A stretch of 64,000 bases of DNA from Nocardioides phosphati (GTDB lineage Bacteria; Actinomycetota; Actinomycetes; Propionibacteriales; Nocardioidaceae), in contig NZ_BMNI01000011.1 of the NCBI RefSeq assembly GCF_014646375.1, positions 1 through 64,000 on the forward strand. Reading direction: 5' to 3'. Positions 45,446-53,339 of this stretch are shown one piece after another. Positions within the stretch are counted from its first letter, which is position 1. Every line of letters begins with the position of its first letter. Below the pieces are notes generated by a model that saw only the letters and a program-made list of their open reading frames with translations, made no database searches and was not told where the DNA came from. Position numbers and translations under genes: made by a program.

Positions 45446-47161
45446 ATGGCACGAGGCGGCAAGCAGCAGGAGCCCATGGACTGGGTGACCCGCGCCGCGG
45501 ACGACGCGATCCGCCACGCGGCCGGCTCGGGCGACCCCGCGGCCATGGCGGCGTACGTCGAGGGCGGTGGGCTGGTCACCGTGGCCTCCGGCGCCTCGCC
45601 GAGCGGCCCGATCCACCTGGGCAACCTGCGCGAGTTCCTCACCCCCCACTTCGTGGCCGAGGAGCTCCGTCGTCGCGGTGTCCGCACGCGTCATCTCCAC
45701 TCCTGGGACGACTTCGACCGCTACCGCAAGGTCGGCGCGGGCATCCCGCCGGAGTGGTCCGAGCACATCGGCAAGCCGCTGACGGCCGTGCCCGACCCGT
45801 TCGGCTGCCACGACAACTGGGCCGAGCACTTCAAGGCCCCGCTGCGCGCGGCGCTGGCCGAGATGGGCGTCGAGGTCGAGGAGATCTCCCAGACCTCCAT
45901 GTATCGGAGCGGCGCCTACCGCGACCGGATCCTGCACGCCGTCGCCCACCGCGACGTGATCGAGGGCGTGCTGGCGAAGTATCGGACGAAGGCCCCCGTC
46001 GAGGCGGCCGACGAGCAGGAGGCCGAGGCGCTGGCCGACTCGGTCGCCGCGTCCGAGGACCTCGAGCGGTTCCCCTACAAGCCGTGGTGCGGCATCTGCG
46101 GTCGCGACACCACCACGGTGACGTCCTACTCGGACGAGACCCATGACCTGGCCTACACCTGCGCGTGCGGCCACACGGGGTCGACCAACCTCGCCACCGA
46201 GGACAACGGCAAGCTCGTCTGGAAGGTCGACTGGCCGATGCGCTGGGCCTTCGAGGGCGTCAACTTCGAGCCCGGTGGCCTCGACCACTCGACCCCGGGC
46301 TCGTCGTACACCGTCGGCAAGGAGCTCGTCGCCGAGGTCTTCGGCGGTCGCGCTCCGGCGTACGTCGCCTATGCGTTCGTCGGCTTCGCGGGCATGCAGA
46401 AGATGTCGTCGTCGTCGGGCGGCGTGCCGATCCCGGCCGATGCGCTGAAGGTGCTCGAGGCCCCGATGGTCCGCTGGCTCTACGCCCGCAAGCAGCCGAA
46501 GCAGGCCTTCACGATCGACTTCGGCCCCGAGGTCGTCCGCCTGTACGACGAGTGGGACGCGCTGTCGAAGAAGGCGGCCAATCCGGAGAAGCGCGACGTC
46601 GCTGTGCTCGCCTGGGAGCGCGCCGTCTCGACGTCCTCCGCCGGCGTCCTGCCGGTGTCGCCCGTGGCCGTGCCGTTCCGCGTCCTCGCCGGTGTCGCCG
46701 ACGTGACCGCCGGCTCGGCCGAGCAGATCTCGCGGATCGTGTCGCACGTGGGCTACGAGCACGCGTCGGTGGACGACCTGGAGCCGCGGCTGGGCCGCGC
46801 CATGGCGTGGACCGACGAGTTCGTGCCGGCGTCTGAGCGCACCGTCGTGCGGTCGTCGCCCGATGTCGAGCTGCTCGGCTCGCTCGCGGCCCGGGAGGCG
46901 GAGTGGCTCGCCCTGCTCCTGCAGCACCTGCCGTCGGGCGACCTCGAGCTCGACGAGGTGACCACGCTGGTCTACGGCGTCCCGAAGCTCGCCGCCGGCC
47001 TGGCCCTCGAGGACCAGCCGACCGACGAGGTGAAGGCCGACCAGAAGGCGTTCTTCACGCTCCTCTACAACCTGCTGGTCTCCGCCGAGCGCGGCCCGCG
47101 CCTGCCCACCCTGATCGTCGCCCTCGGCGCCGACAAGGTGCGCTCGCTGCTCAGCGCCTGA
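45446..47161 (+). CDS. lysS: class I lysyl-tRNA synthetase
   Basis: 571 residues. This is the archaeal-type class I enzyme and not the common bacterial class II form. The HIGH-equivalent ASGASPSGPIHLGN is at residues 47-60 and KMSSS at 319-323. A zinc-ribbon-like insert with CGICG and CACG pairs lies near 215-245, and the C-terminal helix-bundle anticodon domain follows. It charges tRNA-Lys. Class I LysRS occurs in some actinobacteria alone or beside the class II enzyme; which applies here cannot be told from this window. ATG 45446 has a GAGGGAG site upstream and a TATCGT -10 near 45385. Confidence 0.95.
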   Translation: MARGGKQQEPMDWVTRAADDAIRHAAGSGDPAAMAAYVEGGGLVTVASGASPSGPIHLGNLREFLTPHFVAEELRRRGVRTRHLHSWDDFDRYRKVGAGIPPEWSEHIGKPLTAVPDPFGCHDNWAEHFKAPLRAALAEMGVEVEEISQTSMYRSGAYRDRILHAVAHRDVIEGVLAKYRTKAPVEAADEQEAEALADSVAASEDLERFPYKPWCGICGRDTTTVTSYSDETHDLAYTCACGHTGSTNLATEDNGKLVWKVDWPMRWAFEGVNFEPGGLDHSTPGSSYTVGKELVAEVFGGRAPAYVAYAFVGFAGMQKMSSSSGGVPIPADALKVLEAPMVRWLYARKQPKQAFTIDFGPEVVRLYDEWDALSKKAANPEKRDVAVLAWERAVSTSSAGVLPVSPVAVPFRVLAGVADVTAGSAEQISRIVSHVGYEHASVDDLEPRLGRAMAWTDEFVPASERTVVRSSPDVELLGSLAAREAEWLALLLQHLPSGDLELDEVTTLVYGVPKLAAGLALEDQPTDEVKADQKAFFTLLYNLLVSAERGPRLPTLIVALGADKVRSLLSA

Positions 47162-47223
47162 CGCTCTGCGGGGCTGCCGCCGGCCGCCGCCTGCCGCATC
47201 CCTCGCGCGCGTCTCGCTGTAAA

Positions 47224-47281
47224 GCCCTGTTACTGACACTGGTGCCCTCGTGCACGAGGGCGCCAGTGCTCCGGACAGGGC
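47224..47281. repeat. interrupted palindrome, left of the AbiEi-like gene
   Basis: A 58-bp dyad centred at 47252/47253. Outer arms are GCCCTGT/ACAGGGC, the middle has CACTGG/CCAGTG, and the core CCCTCGTGCACGAGGG is a perfect 16-bp palindrome. Core and outer arms are shared with the larger palindrome at 48416-48485. Confidence 0.75.
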
Positions 47282-47385
47282 CCTGGTGCGCCCCTTTCTC
47301 CTCACAGGTCCAGGAGACCGTCGCCGCCTCCACAGGGTCGCGCCGGGCAGACCGACGTGCGCACCCCCGCGCGCAGAGTGGCGGC

Positions 47386-48420
47386 ATGCTCGAAGAACGC
47401 GCCCGACGGGCCATACGCCGCTTCGGCCTCGTGACTGCCCGCGCCGCACACGAGGCCGGCCTCGACCAACGCGACATCCGCCTGCTGGTGGCCAGCGGCG
47501 CCTGGGTCGCGATCCGCCGGGGTGTGTACGTCGACGAAGCGACCTGGGCCGCAGCGGACGAGTGGCGCGGCCGACCGCGCCTTCGCGCGCGGGCGGTGCA
47601 CCTCTCACTCGCGCATCCCCACGTGTTCAGCCACGACTCCGCGGCAGCCGAGCTCGACCTCCCGCTCATGCCCGACGCACACGCGTGGGTCCACGTCACC
47701 CGCACCGGCATCACGGGTAGCCGCCGGCGCCGCGGAGTCGCCCAGCACGGAGCACCCTTCGACGGGCACCGCGTCAGTGCGGCGACAGGCCTCCCCGTTC
47801 TCTCCGCCGCACGCACGGCGCTCGACATCGGGAGGGAGCACGGGTACGCCGCCGGACTGGCCGCCTGCGACGGCGCCCTGCGCCTCGGCGTACCCCGGGA
47901 AGAGCTCGCCGCCACTGCGGCATCGATGCGGCGGTGGCCGGGCATCCGCGGCGCACTCGCAGCCGCGGAGGATGCCGACCCGGGGGCCGAGAACGCGGGT
48001 GAGTCCCTGGCGCGGATCCTGGTTCGTTCCCTCGGCGCGGGCCAGCCGCGCACCCAGTTCCCGGTTCGCCTCGAGGACGGCAGCACCGCCTGGCTCGACC
48101 TGCTCGTCGGCTGCCACGCCTTCGAGTTCGACGGACAGATCAAGGTCCGGAGCCCGGCCGACGGCGGTGTCGCCGTACGCGGCGCGGAGAAGGCCCTCTG
48201 GGACGAGAAGAAGAGGGAGCGCCTGATCCGCCCGCTCGGGCTGGGCATCTCCCGGATCGTCTGGATCGACACGACCTCCGGCTTCGACGCTGCCCGCCGG
48301 CGGCTGGTCACGGAGTACCGACAGACGCTCGCGGTTCACGGCGACCGCCTGCCGCCGGCGCTCGAGGAGTACGCCGCGCGGATGGCGCCGCACCGTGCGC
48401 GCCGGCTCCGCGCCAAGTAA
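47386..48420 (+). CDS. AbiEi-antitoxin-like N-terminal domain with DUF559/Vsr-like C-terminal domain
   Basis: 344 residues. Residues 1-55 (RRFGLVTARAAHEAGLDQRD, then WVAIRRGVYVDE) match the winged-helix AbiEi-type domain common in actinobacterial proteins annotated as type IV TA antitoxins. The middle is beta-rich with VLSAARTALDIGRE. The last 100 residues (WLDLLVGCHAFEFDGQIKVR, ALWDEKKRERLIRPLGLGI, SRIVWID) resemble a restriction-endonuclease-like fold (DUF559/Vsr), with Asp and Glu of a possible FDG/EK active site. No AbiEii toxin gene is adjacent, so a classic TA pair is absent. The gene lies between two related palindromes, the right one starting inside its final codons. ATG 47386 lacks an obvious ribosome-binding site. 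Confidence 0.82.
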   Translation: MLEERARRAIRRFGLVTARAAHEAGLDQRDIRLLVASGAWVAIRRGVYVDEATWAAADEWRGRPRLRARAVHLSLAHPHVFSHDSAAAELDLPLMPDAHAWVHVTRTGITGSRRRRGVAQHGAPFDGHRVSAATGLPVLSAARTALDIGREHGYAAGLAACDGALRLGVPREELAATAASMRRWPGIRGALAAAEDADPGAENAGESLARILVRSLGAGQPRTQFPVRLEDGSTAWLDLLVGCHAFEFDGQIKVRSPADGGVAVRGAEKALWDEKKRERLIRPLGLGISRIVWIDTTSGFDAARRRLVTEYRQTLAVHGDRLPPALEEYAARMAPHRARRLRAK

Positions 48421-48485
48421 CGCCCTGTTTGGCGCACTACTGCCCTTGTGCACGAGGGCAGTAGTGCGCCTGACAGGGCGTTACT
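48416..48485. repeat. 70-bp near-perfect palindrome, right of the AbiEi-like gene
   Basis: Arms of 31 bp (AGTAACGCCCTGT.. through ..GCGCACTACTGCCCT) match their partners with only two mismatches around TTGTGCAC. The left arm includes the TAA stop of the AbiEi-like gene. It may act as a terminator and belongs to the same family as 47224-47281. Confidence 0.85.
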
Positions 48486-48522
48486 GCGAGCGTCCAGGCG
48501 CCGTGCGGCGCCGCGGCCGGGG

Positions 48523-48927
48523 TCAGCCCAGCAGCAGGTCGTACGCCGTCGGGCTGGAGCTGCGGAGGAACTCGGAGCAGCGCTGCCACTCGTCGCTCTC
48601 GTCGATGTCACGCGCGGACTCGGCGAGCAGCGCCAGGCAGCGCAGGAAACCGCGGTTGGGCGCGTGCTCCCACGGGACCGGGCCGTGGCCCTTCCAGCCG
48701 CTGCGGCGGAGCAGGTCGAGCGAGCGGTGGTACCCCACGCGGGAGTAGGCGTAGACGGTCACGACGTCCTCACCGGCGTCGCGGGCGGCGGCGGCGAACG
48801 CGGCCCAGGCGGACGGTGAGGCCGGGTGGCGGCGTACGACGTCGGCGGGGGCGGCGCCGTCGGCGAGCTCCACCTCGGCAGCGTCGTCGGGAAGGTGGAC
48901 GGGGTCGGGGCCGGCGAGGAGATCCAT
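48523..48927 (-). CDS. DUF3151 family protein
   Basis: 134 residues. The strings LPDDAAEVELADG, HPASPSAWAAFAAAA, YAYSRVGYHRSLDLLRR, GPVPWEHAPNRGFLRCL and SSPTAYDLL are typical of DUF3151, an actinobacterial family of unknown function often found near fba. Here fba is about 4.8 kb downstream on the same strand. It has a helical TPR-like character and no signal or membrane segment. CAGGCT lies 7 nt before ATG 48927, so a leaderless mRNA is possible. Divergent from the DHA2 exporter. Confidence 0.9.
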   Translation of the reverse strand: MDLLAGPDPVHLPDDAAEVELADGAAPADVVRRHPASPSAWAAFAAAARDAGEDVVTVYAYSRVGYHRSLDLLRRSGWKGHGPVPWEHAPNRGFLRCLALLAESARDIDESDEWQRCSEFLRSSSPTAYDLLLG

Positions 48928-48957
48928 GGCGGCCAGCCTGCCACGGGCGCCTGACGT

Positions 48958-48974
48958 TCCTCCCGTGGGCGGAT
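48958..48974 (+). promoter_or_regulatory. 17-bp motif before the DHA2 exporter, matching the two-component promoter
   Basis: TCCTCCCGTGGGCGGAT begins exactly 50 bp before ATG 49008, the same distance as its relative has from the kinase start at 38579. TTGGAT (48996-49001) with a 6-nt gap would be the -10. Confidence 0.6.
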
Positions 48975-49007
48975 CCGCCTGTCGGTGCCCGGTGCTTGGA
49001 TGGCTCC

Positions 49008-50516
49008 ATGACTTCTCAGGACAGTGCCGTCCAGACCGGGCCGGTCAAGGACCCGTGGCCCGCCCTCTGGGCGCTGGTGCTCGGCTTCTTCATGATCATG
49101 GTCGACACCACGATCGTCTCGGTCGCGACGCCGGCGATCATCGAGGACCTCCACGCGGAGGTGAACTCCGTCGTCTGGGTGACGTCGGCCTACCTCCTGG
49201 CCTACGCGGTGCCCGTGCTGATCACCGGTCGCCTCGGCGACCGCTTCGGCCCGAAGAACCTCTACATGATCGGCCTGACCGTCTTCACGCTCGCCAGCCT
49301 GTGGTGCGGCCTGTCGACGTCGATCGAGATGCTGGTCGTCGCGCGCATCGTGCAGGGCCTCGGCGCCTCGATGATCACGCCGCAGACGATGGCGATCATC
49401 ACCCGCATCTTCCCGGCCGAGCGCCGCGGCCAGGCCACCTCGCTGTGGGGCGCCACCGCCGGCGTCGCGCTCCTGGTCGGCCCGCTGCTCGGCGGCATCC
49501 TGATCGACTCGCTCGACTGGAGCTGGATCTTCTACGTCAACGTCCCGGTCGGCATCATCGGCCTGGTCCTCGCCGCGCGCCTCGTGCCGAAGCTCCCGAC
49601 CCACCAGCACCACTTCGACTGGCTCGGCGTCGCGCTCAGTGGTGCCGGCATGTTCCTGCTCGTCTTCGGCCTGCAGGAGGGCCACCAGTACGACTGGGGC
49701 ACGGTCACCGGCTTCCTCACCGTGCCGATGCTGATCGCCGGCGGCCTGGTCGTGCTCGGCCTCTTCGTCTTCTGGCAGAGCCGCAACAAGGCCGAGCCGC
49801 TCGTGCCGCTGGGCCTCTTCGCCGACCGCAACTTCTCGCTGGCCAACCTCGGCATCGCGACGGTGAGCTTCGCCTTCACCGCCCTCGGCTTCCCGCTGAT
49901 GCTCTGGGCCCAGCTGGTCCGCGGCCTCAACCCGACGCACGCGGCGCTGCTGCTGATCCCGATGGCGCTGATGTCGATCCTGCTCGCGCCCGGCGTCGGC
50001 AAGCTCACCGACACCGTGCACCCGCGCAACATCGTGGCGGTCGGCTTCGCACTGCTGAGCGCGGCGCTGCTCTGGCTCGCCCTCGGCCTCGCGCCCGACG
50101 CGTCGTACGCCGTGCTGCTGATCCCGATGGCGCTCATGGGCTGCGGCAGCGCCTGCATCTGGGCGCCGCTGACCGCGACCGCCACCCGCAACCTGCCGAT
50201 GCACCTGGCCGGTGCGGGCGCGGGCGTCTACAACGCCTCGCGCCAGATCGGCGCGGTCCTCGGCTCCGCCGCGATCGCGGTGCTGATGGACGCGCGGCTC
50301 TCCGCCGACCTGCCGAAGGGCGTCACCTTCGACCCGTCGAAGGCCGCCCCGGGCGCCAAGCTGCCGGCGTTCCTCCACGGGCCGTTCAGCGACGCGATGG
50401 GGCAGGCGCTGCTGGTCACCCCGGCCGTGCTCCTGCTCGGCCTCGCGGCAGCACTGCTGCTCGCCCGGCCCAAGGCTGCGGCGCCCGGCGCGGCGCCGGT
50501 GATGGTCGCCGACTGA
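49008..50516 (+). CDS. MFS transporter, DHA2 (EmrB/QacA-like) family
   Basis: 502 residues with 14 predicted membrane helices. Family motifs: LGFFMIMVDTTIVSVATPAI (motif D1), WVTSAYLLAYAVPVLITGRLGDRFG (motifs B/A region), RIVQGLGASMITPQ and motif C WGATAGVALLVGPLLGGIL. The Asp in MVDTTIV is the conserved membrane acidic residue of drug/proton antiporters. Probable multidrug efflux; substrate unknown. No Shine-Dalgarno, and a TTGGAT hexamer 6 nt upstream suggests leaderless expression. Its promoter carries the 17-bp motif of the two-component operon, so regulation by that system is predicted. Confidence 0.93.
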   Translation: MTSQDSAVQTGPVKDPWPALWALVLGFFMIMVDTTIVSVATPAIIEDLHAEVNSVVWVTSAYLLAYAVPVLITGRLGDRFGPKNLYMIGLTVFTLASLWCGLSTSIEMLVVARIVQGLGASMITPQTMAIITRIFPAERRGQATSLWGATAGVALLVGPLLGGILIDSLDWSWIFYVNVPVGIIGLVLAARLVPKLPTHQHHFDWLGVALSGAGMFLLVFGLQEGHQYDWGTVTGFLTVPMLIAGGLVVLGLFVFWQSRNKAEPLVPLGLFADRNFSLANLGIATVSFAFTALGFPLMLWAQLVRGLNPTHAALLLIPMALMSILLAPGVGKLTDTVHPRNIVAVGFALLSAALLWLALGLAPDASYAVLLIPMALMGCGSACIWAPLTATATRNLPMHLAGAGAGVYNASRQIGAVLGSAAIAVLMDARLSADLPKGVTFDPSKAAPGAKLPAFLHGPFSDAMGQALLVTPAVLLLGLAAALLLARPKAAAPGAAPVMVAD

Positions 50517-50611
50517 CCCGAGGCGGCCCGCACCCTGCACCCGACTGCGGGGCGAGGCGGCGCACACCTGGTGCAGGTGGGCGCCGCCTCGTCATTTGCC
50601 TGTGTGTCGCA

Positions 50612-50627
50612 AGTGATCTGGACCACA
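50612..50627 (+). promoter_or_regulatory. CRP-like site before the DUF3311-mctP operon
   Basis: AGTGA-N6-CCACA matches 8 of 10 positions of the CRP/GlxR half-sites TGTGA-N6-TCACA. It ends 6 bp upstream of the TAACGT -10 (50634-50639), which precedes ATG 50648 by 8 nt. Confidence 0.4.
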
Positions 50628-50647
50628 GACCACTAACGTCAGGGGGT

Positions 50648-50920
50648 ATGGCTGACACTCACAACTCCCCGGCCGACGACCGCGACGCGGTGCCTGCGAC
50701 CGACCGTCGCAAGATCGCCCTCGCAGCCGTGCTGCTCGCGATCCCCGTCGTCGTCTTGATCGCGGTCCCGCACTACGCCAAGGAGGGACCGGAGCTCTTC
50801 GGCTTCCCCTTCTTCTTCTGGTACCAGTTCCTCTGGGTCTTCCTCTGCTCCGCGCTCACCTGGTGCGCCTACCGGCTCACGCTCGCGGCCCGTCGCCCGC
50901 AGGGTGGTGCGCACCGATGA
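50648..50920 (+). CDS. DUF3311 small membrane protein
   Basis: 90 residues with two membrane helices (IALAAVLLAIPVVVLIAV and FFFWYQFLWVFLCSALTW). DUF3311 proteins are usually encoded just before a sodium:solute symporter, as here, and are thought to be its small partner subunit. Its stop overlaps the symporter start by 4 nt (ATGA). The leaderless -10 is TAACGT, and a CRP-like site lies above it. Confidence 0.9.
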   Translation: MADTHNSPADDRDAVPATDRRKIALAAVLLAIPVVVLIAVPHYAKEGPELFGFPFFFWYQFLWVFLCSALTWCAYRLTLAARRPQGGAHR

Positions 50921-52638
50921 GCGCCCAGATCCTGCCCCTGGCTGCGGACACCGGTGGCGTCAACGGCGTCGCCCTCGCGGTCCTGGTCGTGCTCTTCCTG
51001 CTGGTCACGGTGGCCGGCTTCATGGCGACCCGCTTCCGGCGCGGCGCCTCGCTCGACAGCCTCGAGGAGTGGGGCCTCGGCGGTCGCCGGTTCGGCACCG
51101 TCATCACCTGGTTCCTGCTCGGCGGCGACCTCTACACCGCGTACACGTTCGTCGCGGTGCCGGCGGCGATGTTCGCGACCGGTGCGGTCGCGGGCTTCTT
51201 CGCGGTGCCGTACACGATCGTGCTCTACCCGATCATCTTCGTCTTCATGGCGCGGCTCTGGTCGGTCAGCCACCGCCACGGCTACGTCACGACGGCCGAC
51301 TTCGTCCGCGGCAGGTACGGCGCGCGCTCGCTCTCGCTCGCCGTCGCGCTGACCGGCTTCATCGCGACGATGCCGTACATCGCGCTGCAGCTGGTCGGCA
51401 TCCAGGCCGTGCTCGAGGTGGCCGGGCTCGGCGGTGGCGACAACGTGCTCGCCAAGGACCTTCCGCTCTTCGTCGCCTTCGCCGTGCTCGCGGCGTACAC
51501 CTACTCGAGCGGACTGCGGGCGCCGGCGGTGATCGCGTTCGTCAAGGACCTGCTGATCTACGTCGTCATCATCGTGGCGATCGTCTACCTGCCCGGCCAG
51601 GTGGGCGGCTGGGACGCGATCTTCGGCGCCGCCAAGGAGAAGATGGCGGCCACCAACCCCGCGACGGGCAAGCCCACCGGCGCCTTCATTCCGGGCGACG
51701 GGCAGGCGTGGGCCTACGCGACGCTGGCGCTCGGCTCGGCGATGGCGCTCTTCATGTACCCCCACTCGGTCACGGCGTCGCTCTCCTCGAGCGGGCGCAA
51801 CGTGATCCGGCGCAACGCGGCCATCCTGCCGGCGTACTCGTTCGTGCTCGGCTTGCTCGCGCTGCTGGGCTGGGTCGCGATCGCCGCGGGCACGAAGCCG
51901 ATCGGCCTCGACGGGAAGCCCAACGCACAGCTGGTGATCCCGCAGCTCTTCGAGGACATGTTCCCGTCGTGGTTCGCGGGCGTCGCCTTCGCGGCTGTCG
52001 CGATCGGCGCGCTCGTGCCGGCCGCGATCATGTCGATCGCGGCGGCCAACACGTTCAGCCGCAACATCTACAAGGAGTGGCTCAAGCCCGACGCGACGCC
52101 GGCGCAGGAGGCGAAGGTCTCCAAGCTGATGTCGTTGCTGGTGAAGGCGTTCGCGCTGGTCTTCGTGCTGACGCTCGACAAGCAGAACGCGATCAACTTC
52201 CAGCTCCTCGGCGGCATCTGGATCCTGCAGACCTTCCCCGCCGTGGTCTTCAGCCTCTACACGCGGTGGTTCCACCGGTGGGCGCTGCTCGCCGGCTGGG
52301 CGGCGGCGATGGTCTACGGCACGTGGGCGGCGTACGACGTGGTCAACCCGGCGACCGGCGCCCACTTCGGCGGCTCGCTGGCGGCGATCCCGGGGCTCGG
52401 CGACCTGGGCTACATCGCGCTCACCTCGTTCGCCCTCAACGTCGCGATCGCGGTCGTGCTCAGTGCCGTGCTCCACGCGCTGCACGTGCCCAACGGCCGC
52501 GACGAGACCGCTGCCGGTGACTACTTCGCCGACGCCGACGACCCGCGGGTCGGGGCCGACCTCGCGGCGCACCACCCCGGCCCCGGCGCGGCATACGGCG
52601 ACCCCGACGGCGTACCGGGCAACGCACCCACCCCCTGA
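50917..52638 (+). CDS. sodium:solute symporter, MctP-like monocarboxylate uptake
   Basis: 573 residues with about 13 membrane helices. SSS-family motifs are clear: YEEWGLGGRRFG-like start (LEEWGLGGRRFGTVITWFLL), AGFFAVPYTIVLYPIIF, GYVTTADFVRGRYGARS, and the Na+-site region MSIAAANTFSRNIYKEW near 385. The closest recognisable group is MctP/YjcG-type uptake of acetate, lactate, pyruvate or propionate. The last 50 residues are a hydrophilic Asp/Pro-rich tail (cytoplasmic). Translationally coupled to the DUF3311 gene. Confidence 0.9.
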   Translation: MSAQILPLAADTGGVNGVALAVLVVLFLLVTVAGFMATRFRRGASLDSLEEWGLGGRRFGTVITWFLLGGDLYTAYTFVAVPAAMFATGAVAGFFAVPYTIVLYPIIFVFMARLWSVSHRHGYVTTADFVRGRYGARSLSLAVALTGFIATMPYIALQLVGIQAVLEVAGLGGGDNVLAKDLPLFVAFAVLAAYTYSSGLRAPAVIAFVKDLLIYVVIIVAIVYLPGQVGGWDAIFGAAKEKMAATNPATGKPTGAFIPGDGQAWAYATLALGSAMALFMYPHSVTASLSSSGRNVIRRNAAILPAYSFVLGLLALLGWVAIAAGTKPIGLDGKPNAQLVIPQLFEDMFPSWFAGVAFAAVAIGALVPAAIMSIAAANTFSRNIYKEWLKPDATPAQEAKVSKLMSLLVKAFALVFVLTLDKQNAINFQLLGGIWILQTFPAVVFSLYTRWFHRWALLAGWAAAMVYGTWAAYDVVNPATGAHFGGSLAAIPGLGDLGYIALTSFALNVAIAVVLSAVLHALHVPNGRDETAAGDYFADADDPRVGADLAAHHPGPGAAYGDPDGVPGNAPTP

Positions 52639-52656
52639 TCGGGGACGGGAACCCCA

Positions 52657-52745
52657 CGTGCCGAGAGGGCAGATGCGGCGCACCACATCTGCCCTCTCGG
52701 CACGCACGATCTGCCGTCTCGGCCCGCCCGATCTGCCGTCTCGGC
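52657..52745. repeat. hairpin plus 22-bp-period ATCTGCCGTCTCGGC array
   Basis: CGTGCCGAGAGGGCAGATG (52657-52675) pairs perfectly over 19 bp with 52686-52704. The right arm begins a series of ATCTGCC(C/G)TCTCGGC units at 52687, 52709 and 52731, a strict 22-bp period. It fills the gap between convergent mctP-like and lipoprotein genes and could terminate both. Confidence 0.85.
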
Positions 52746-52753
52746 GGCTGGAG

Positions 52754-53335
52754 TCAGTGGCCGCCGACGGGCTTGGTGCAGCCGCCCTCGGCGTACGGGC
52801 CGTTGGCCTCGACGACGACGCCGTCAGGACCGACGGTGCCGTCGAGGCAGACGACCAGCGTGACCCCCGGCACGGTCGACTCGGCCACGAAGTCCACGAC
52901 CTCGCCCGAGCCGGCCACGGTCATCAGCCCGTCGTCGACGTGGAGCACCTGCCCGAGGACGCGCTCCACGGCCGCAGCGTTGGCCTCCGGCAGGCGGCGG
53001 AGCGCCTGCTTCGCCCGCGCCGCCTCGGCGTTCGCGCGGACGAGATCGTCACCGCAGAGGCGCATCCGCTGCTGGAACGCGTGGTTCGCCGCGTAGTTGG
53101 GCGGCGCGTCACCCGGCGTGTCGCCGTCGACGTAGCCGCTCGGCCCGTACGACGGCTCGCTGACCTGGCGGTCGAGCCCGGCGCACCGGGCGGTCGGGCC
53201 CGTGGAGTCCTCGACCGTCGCCGACGACCCCGCCTGCCCGGAGGACACCGCCTCGCCACAGCCGGCGAGCAGCAGCACGAAAAACGGCAGGGCGGCCAGC
53301 AGCATCGCTGCCGGCCGCCCTGCCGTCGGACGCAT
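52754..53335 (-). CDS. putative lipoprotein of unknown function
   Basis: 193 residues. A signal peptide with lipobox LLAGC at residues 22-26 predicts lipid attachment at Cys26 and location on the outer face of the membrane. The mature part has four Cys, helical stretches (RANAEAARAKQALRRLPEAN) and a beta-rich end (VTLVVCLDGTVGPDGVVVEANGP). Not a recognised family. It starts 4 nt after the fba stop without a clear ribosome-binding site, so expression probably depends on fba read-through; ATG 53305 is an alternative start. Confidence 0.72.
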   Translation of the reverse strand: MRPTAGRPAAMLLAALPFFVLLLAGCGEAVSSGQAGSSATVEDSTGPTARCAGLDRQVSEPSYGPSGYVDGDTPGDAPPNYAANHAFQQRMRLCGDDLVRANAEAARAKQALRRLPEANAAAVERVLGQVLHVDDGLMTVAGSGEVVDFVAESTVPGVTLVVCLDGTVGPDGVVVEANGPYAEGGCTKPVGGH

Positions 53336-53339
53336 GGGG

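Noticed and set aside
47250..48819. Two plus-strand frames starting MHEG(A/S)SAPDRAL(V/L)R
   Set aside because: Both start inside the two palindromes, and their similarity only reflects the repeat sequence. They overlap the AbiEi-like and DUF3151 genes.
47386..48927. A type IV toxin-antitoxin pair
   Set aside because: The AbiEi-like protein has no adjacent AbiEii nucleotidyltransferase gene; the next gene is a DUF3151 protein on the other strand.
52657..52745. CRISPR array
   Set aside because: Although units recur every 22 bp, there are only three, with 6-7 bp between them and no distinct spacers, and no cas genes are nearby. It is a short repeat/hairpin element.
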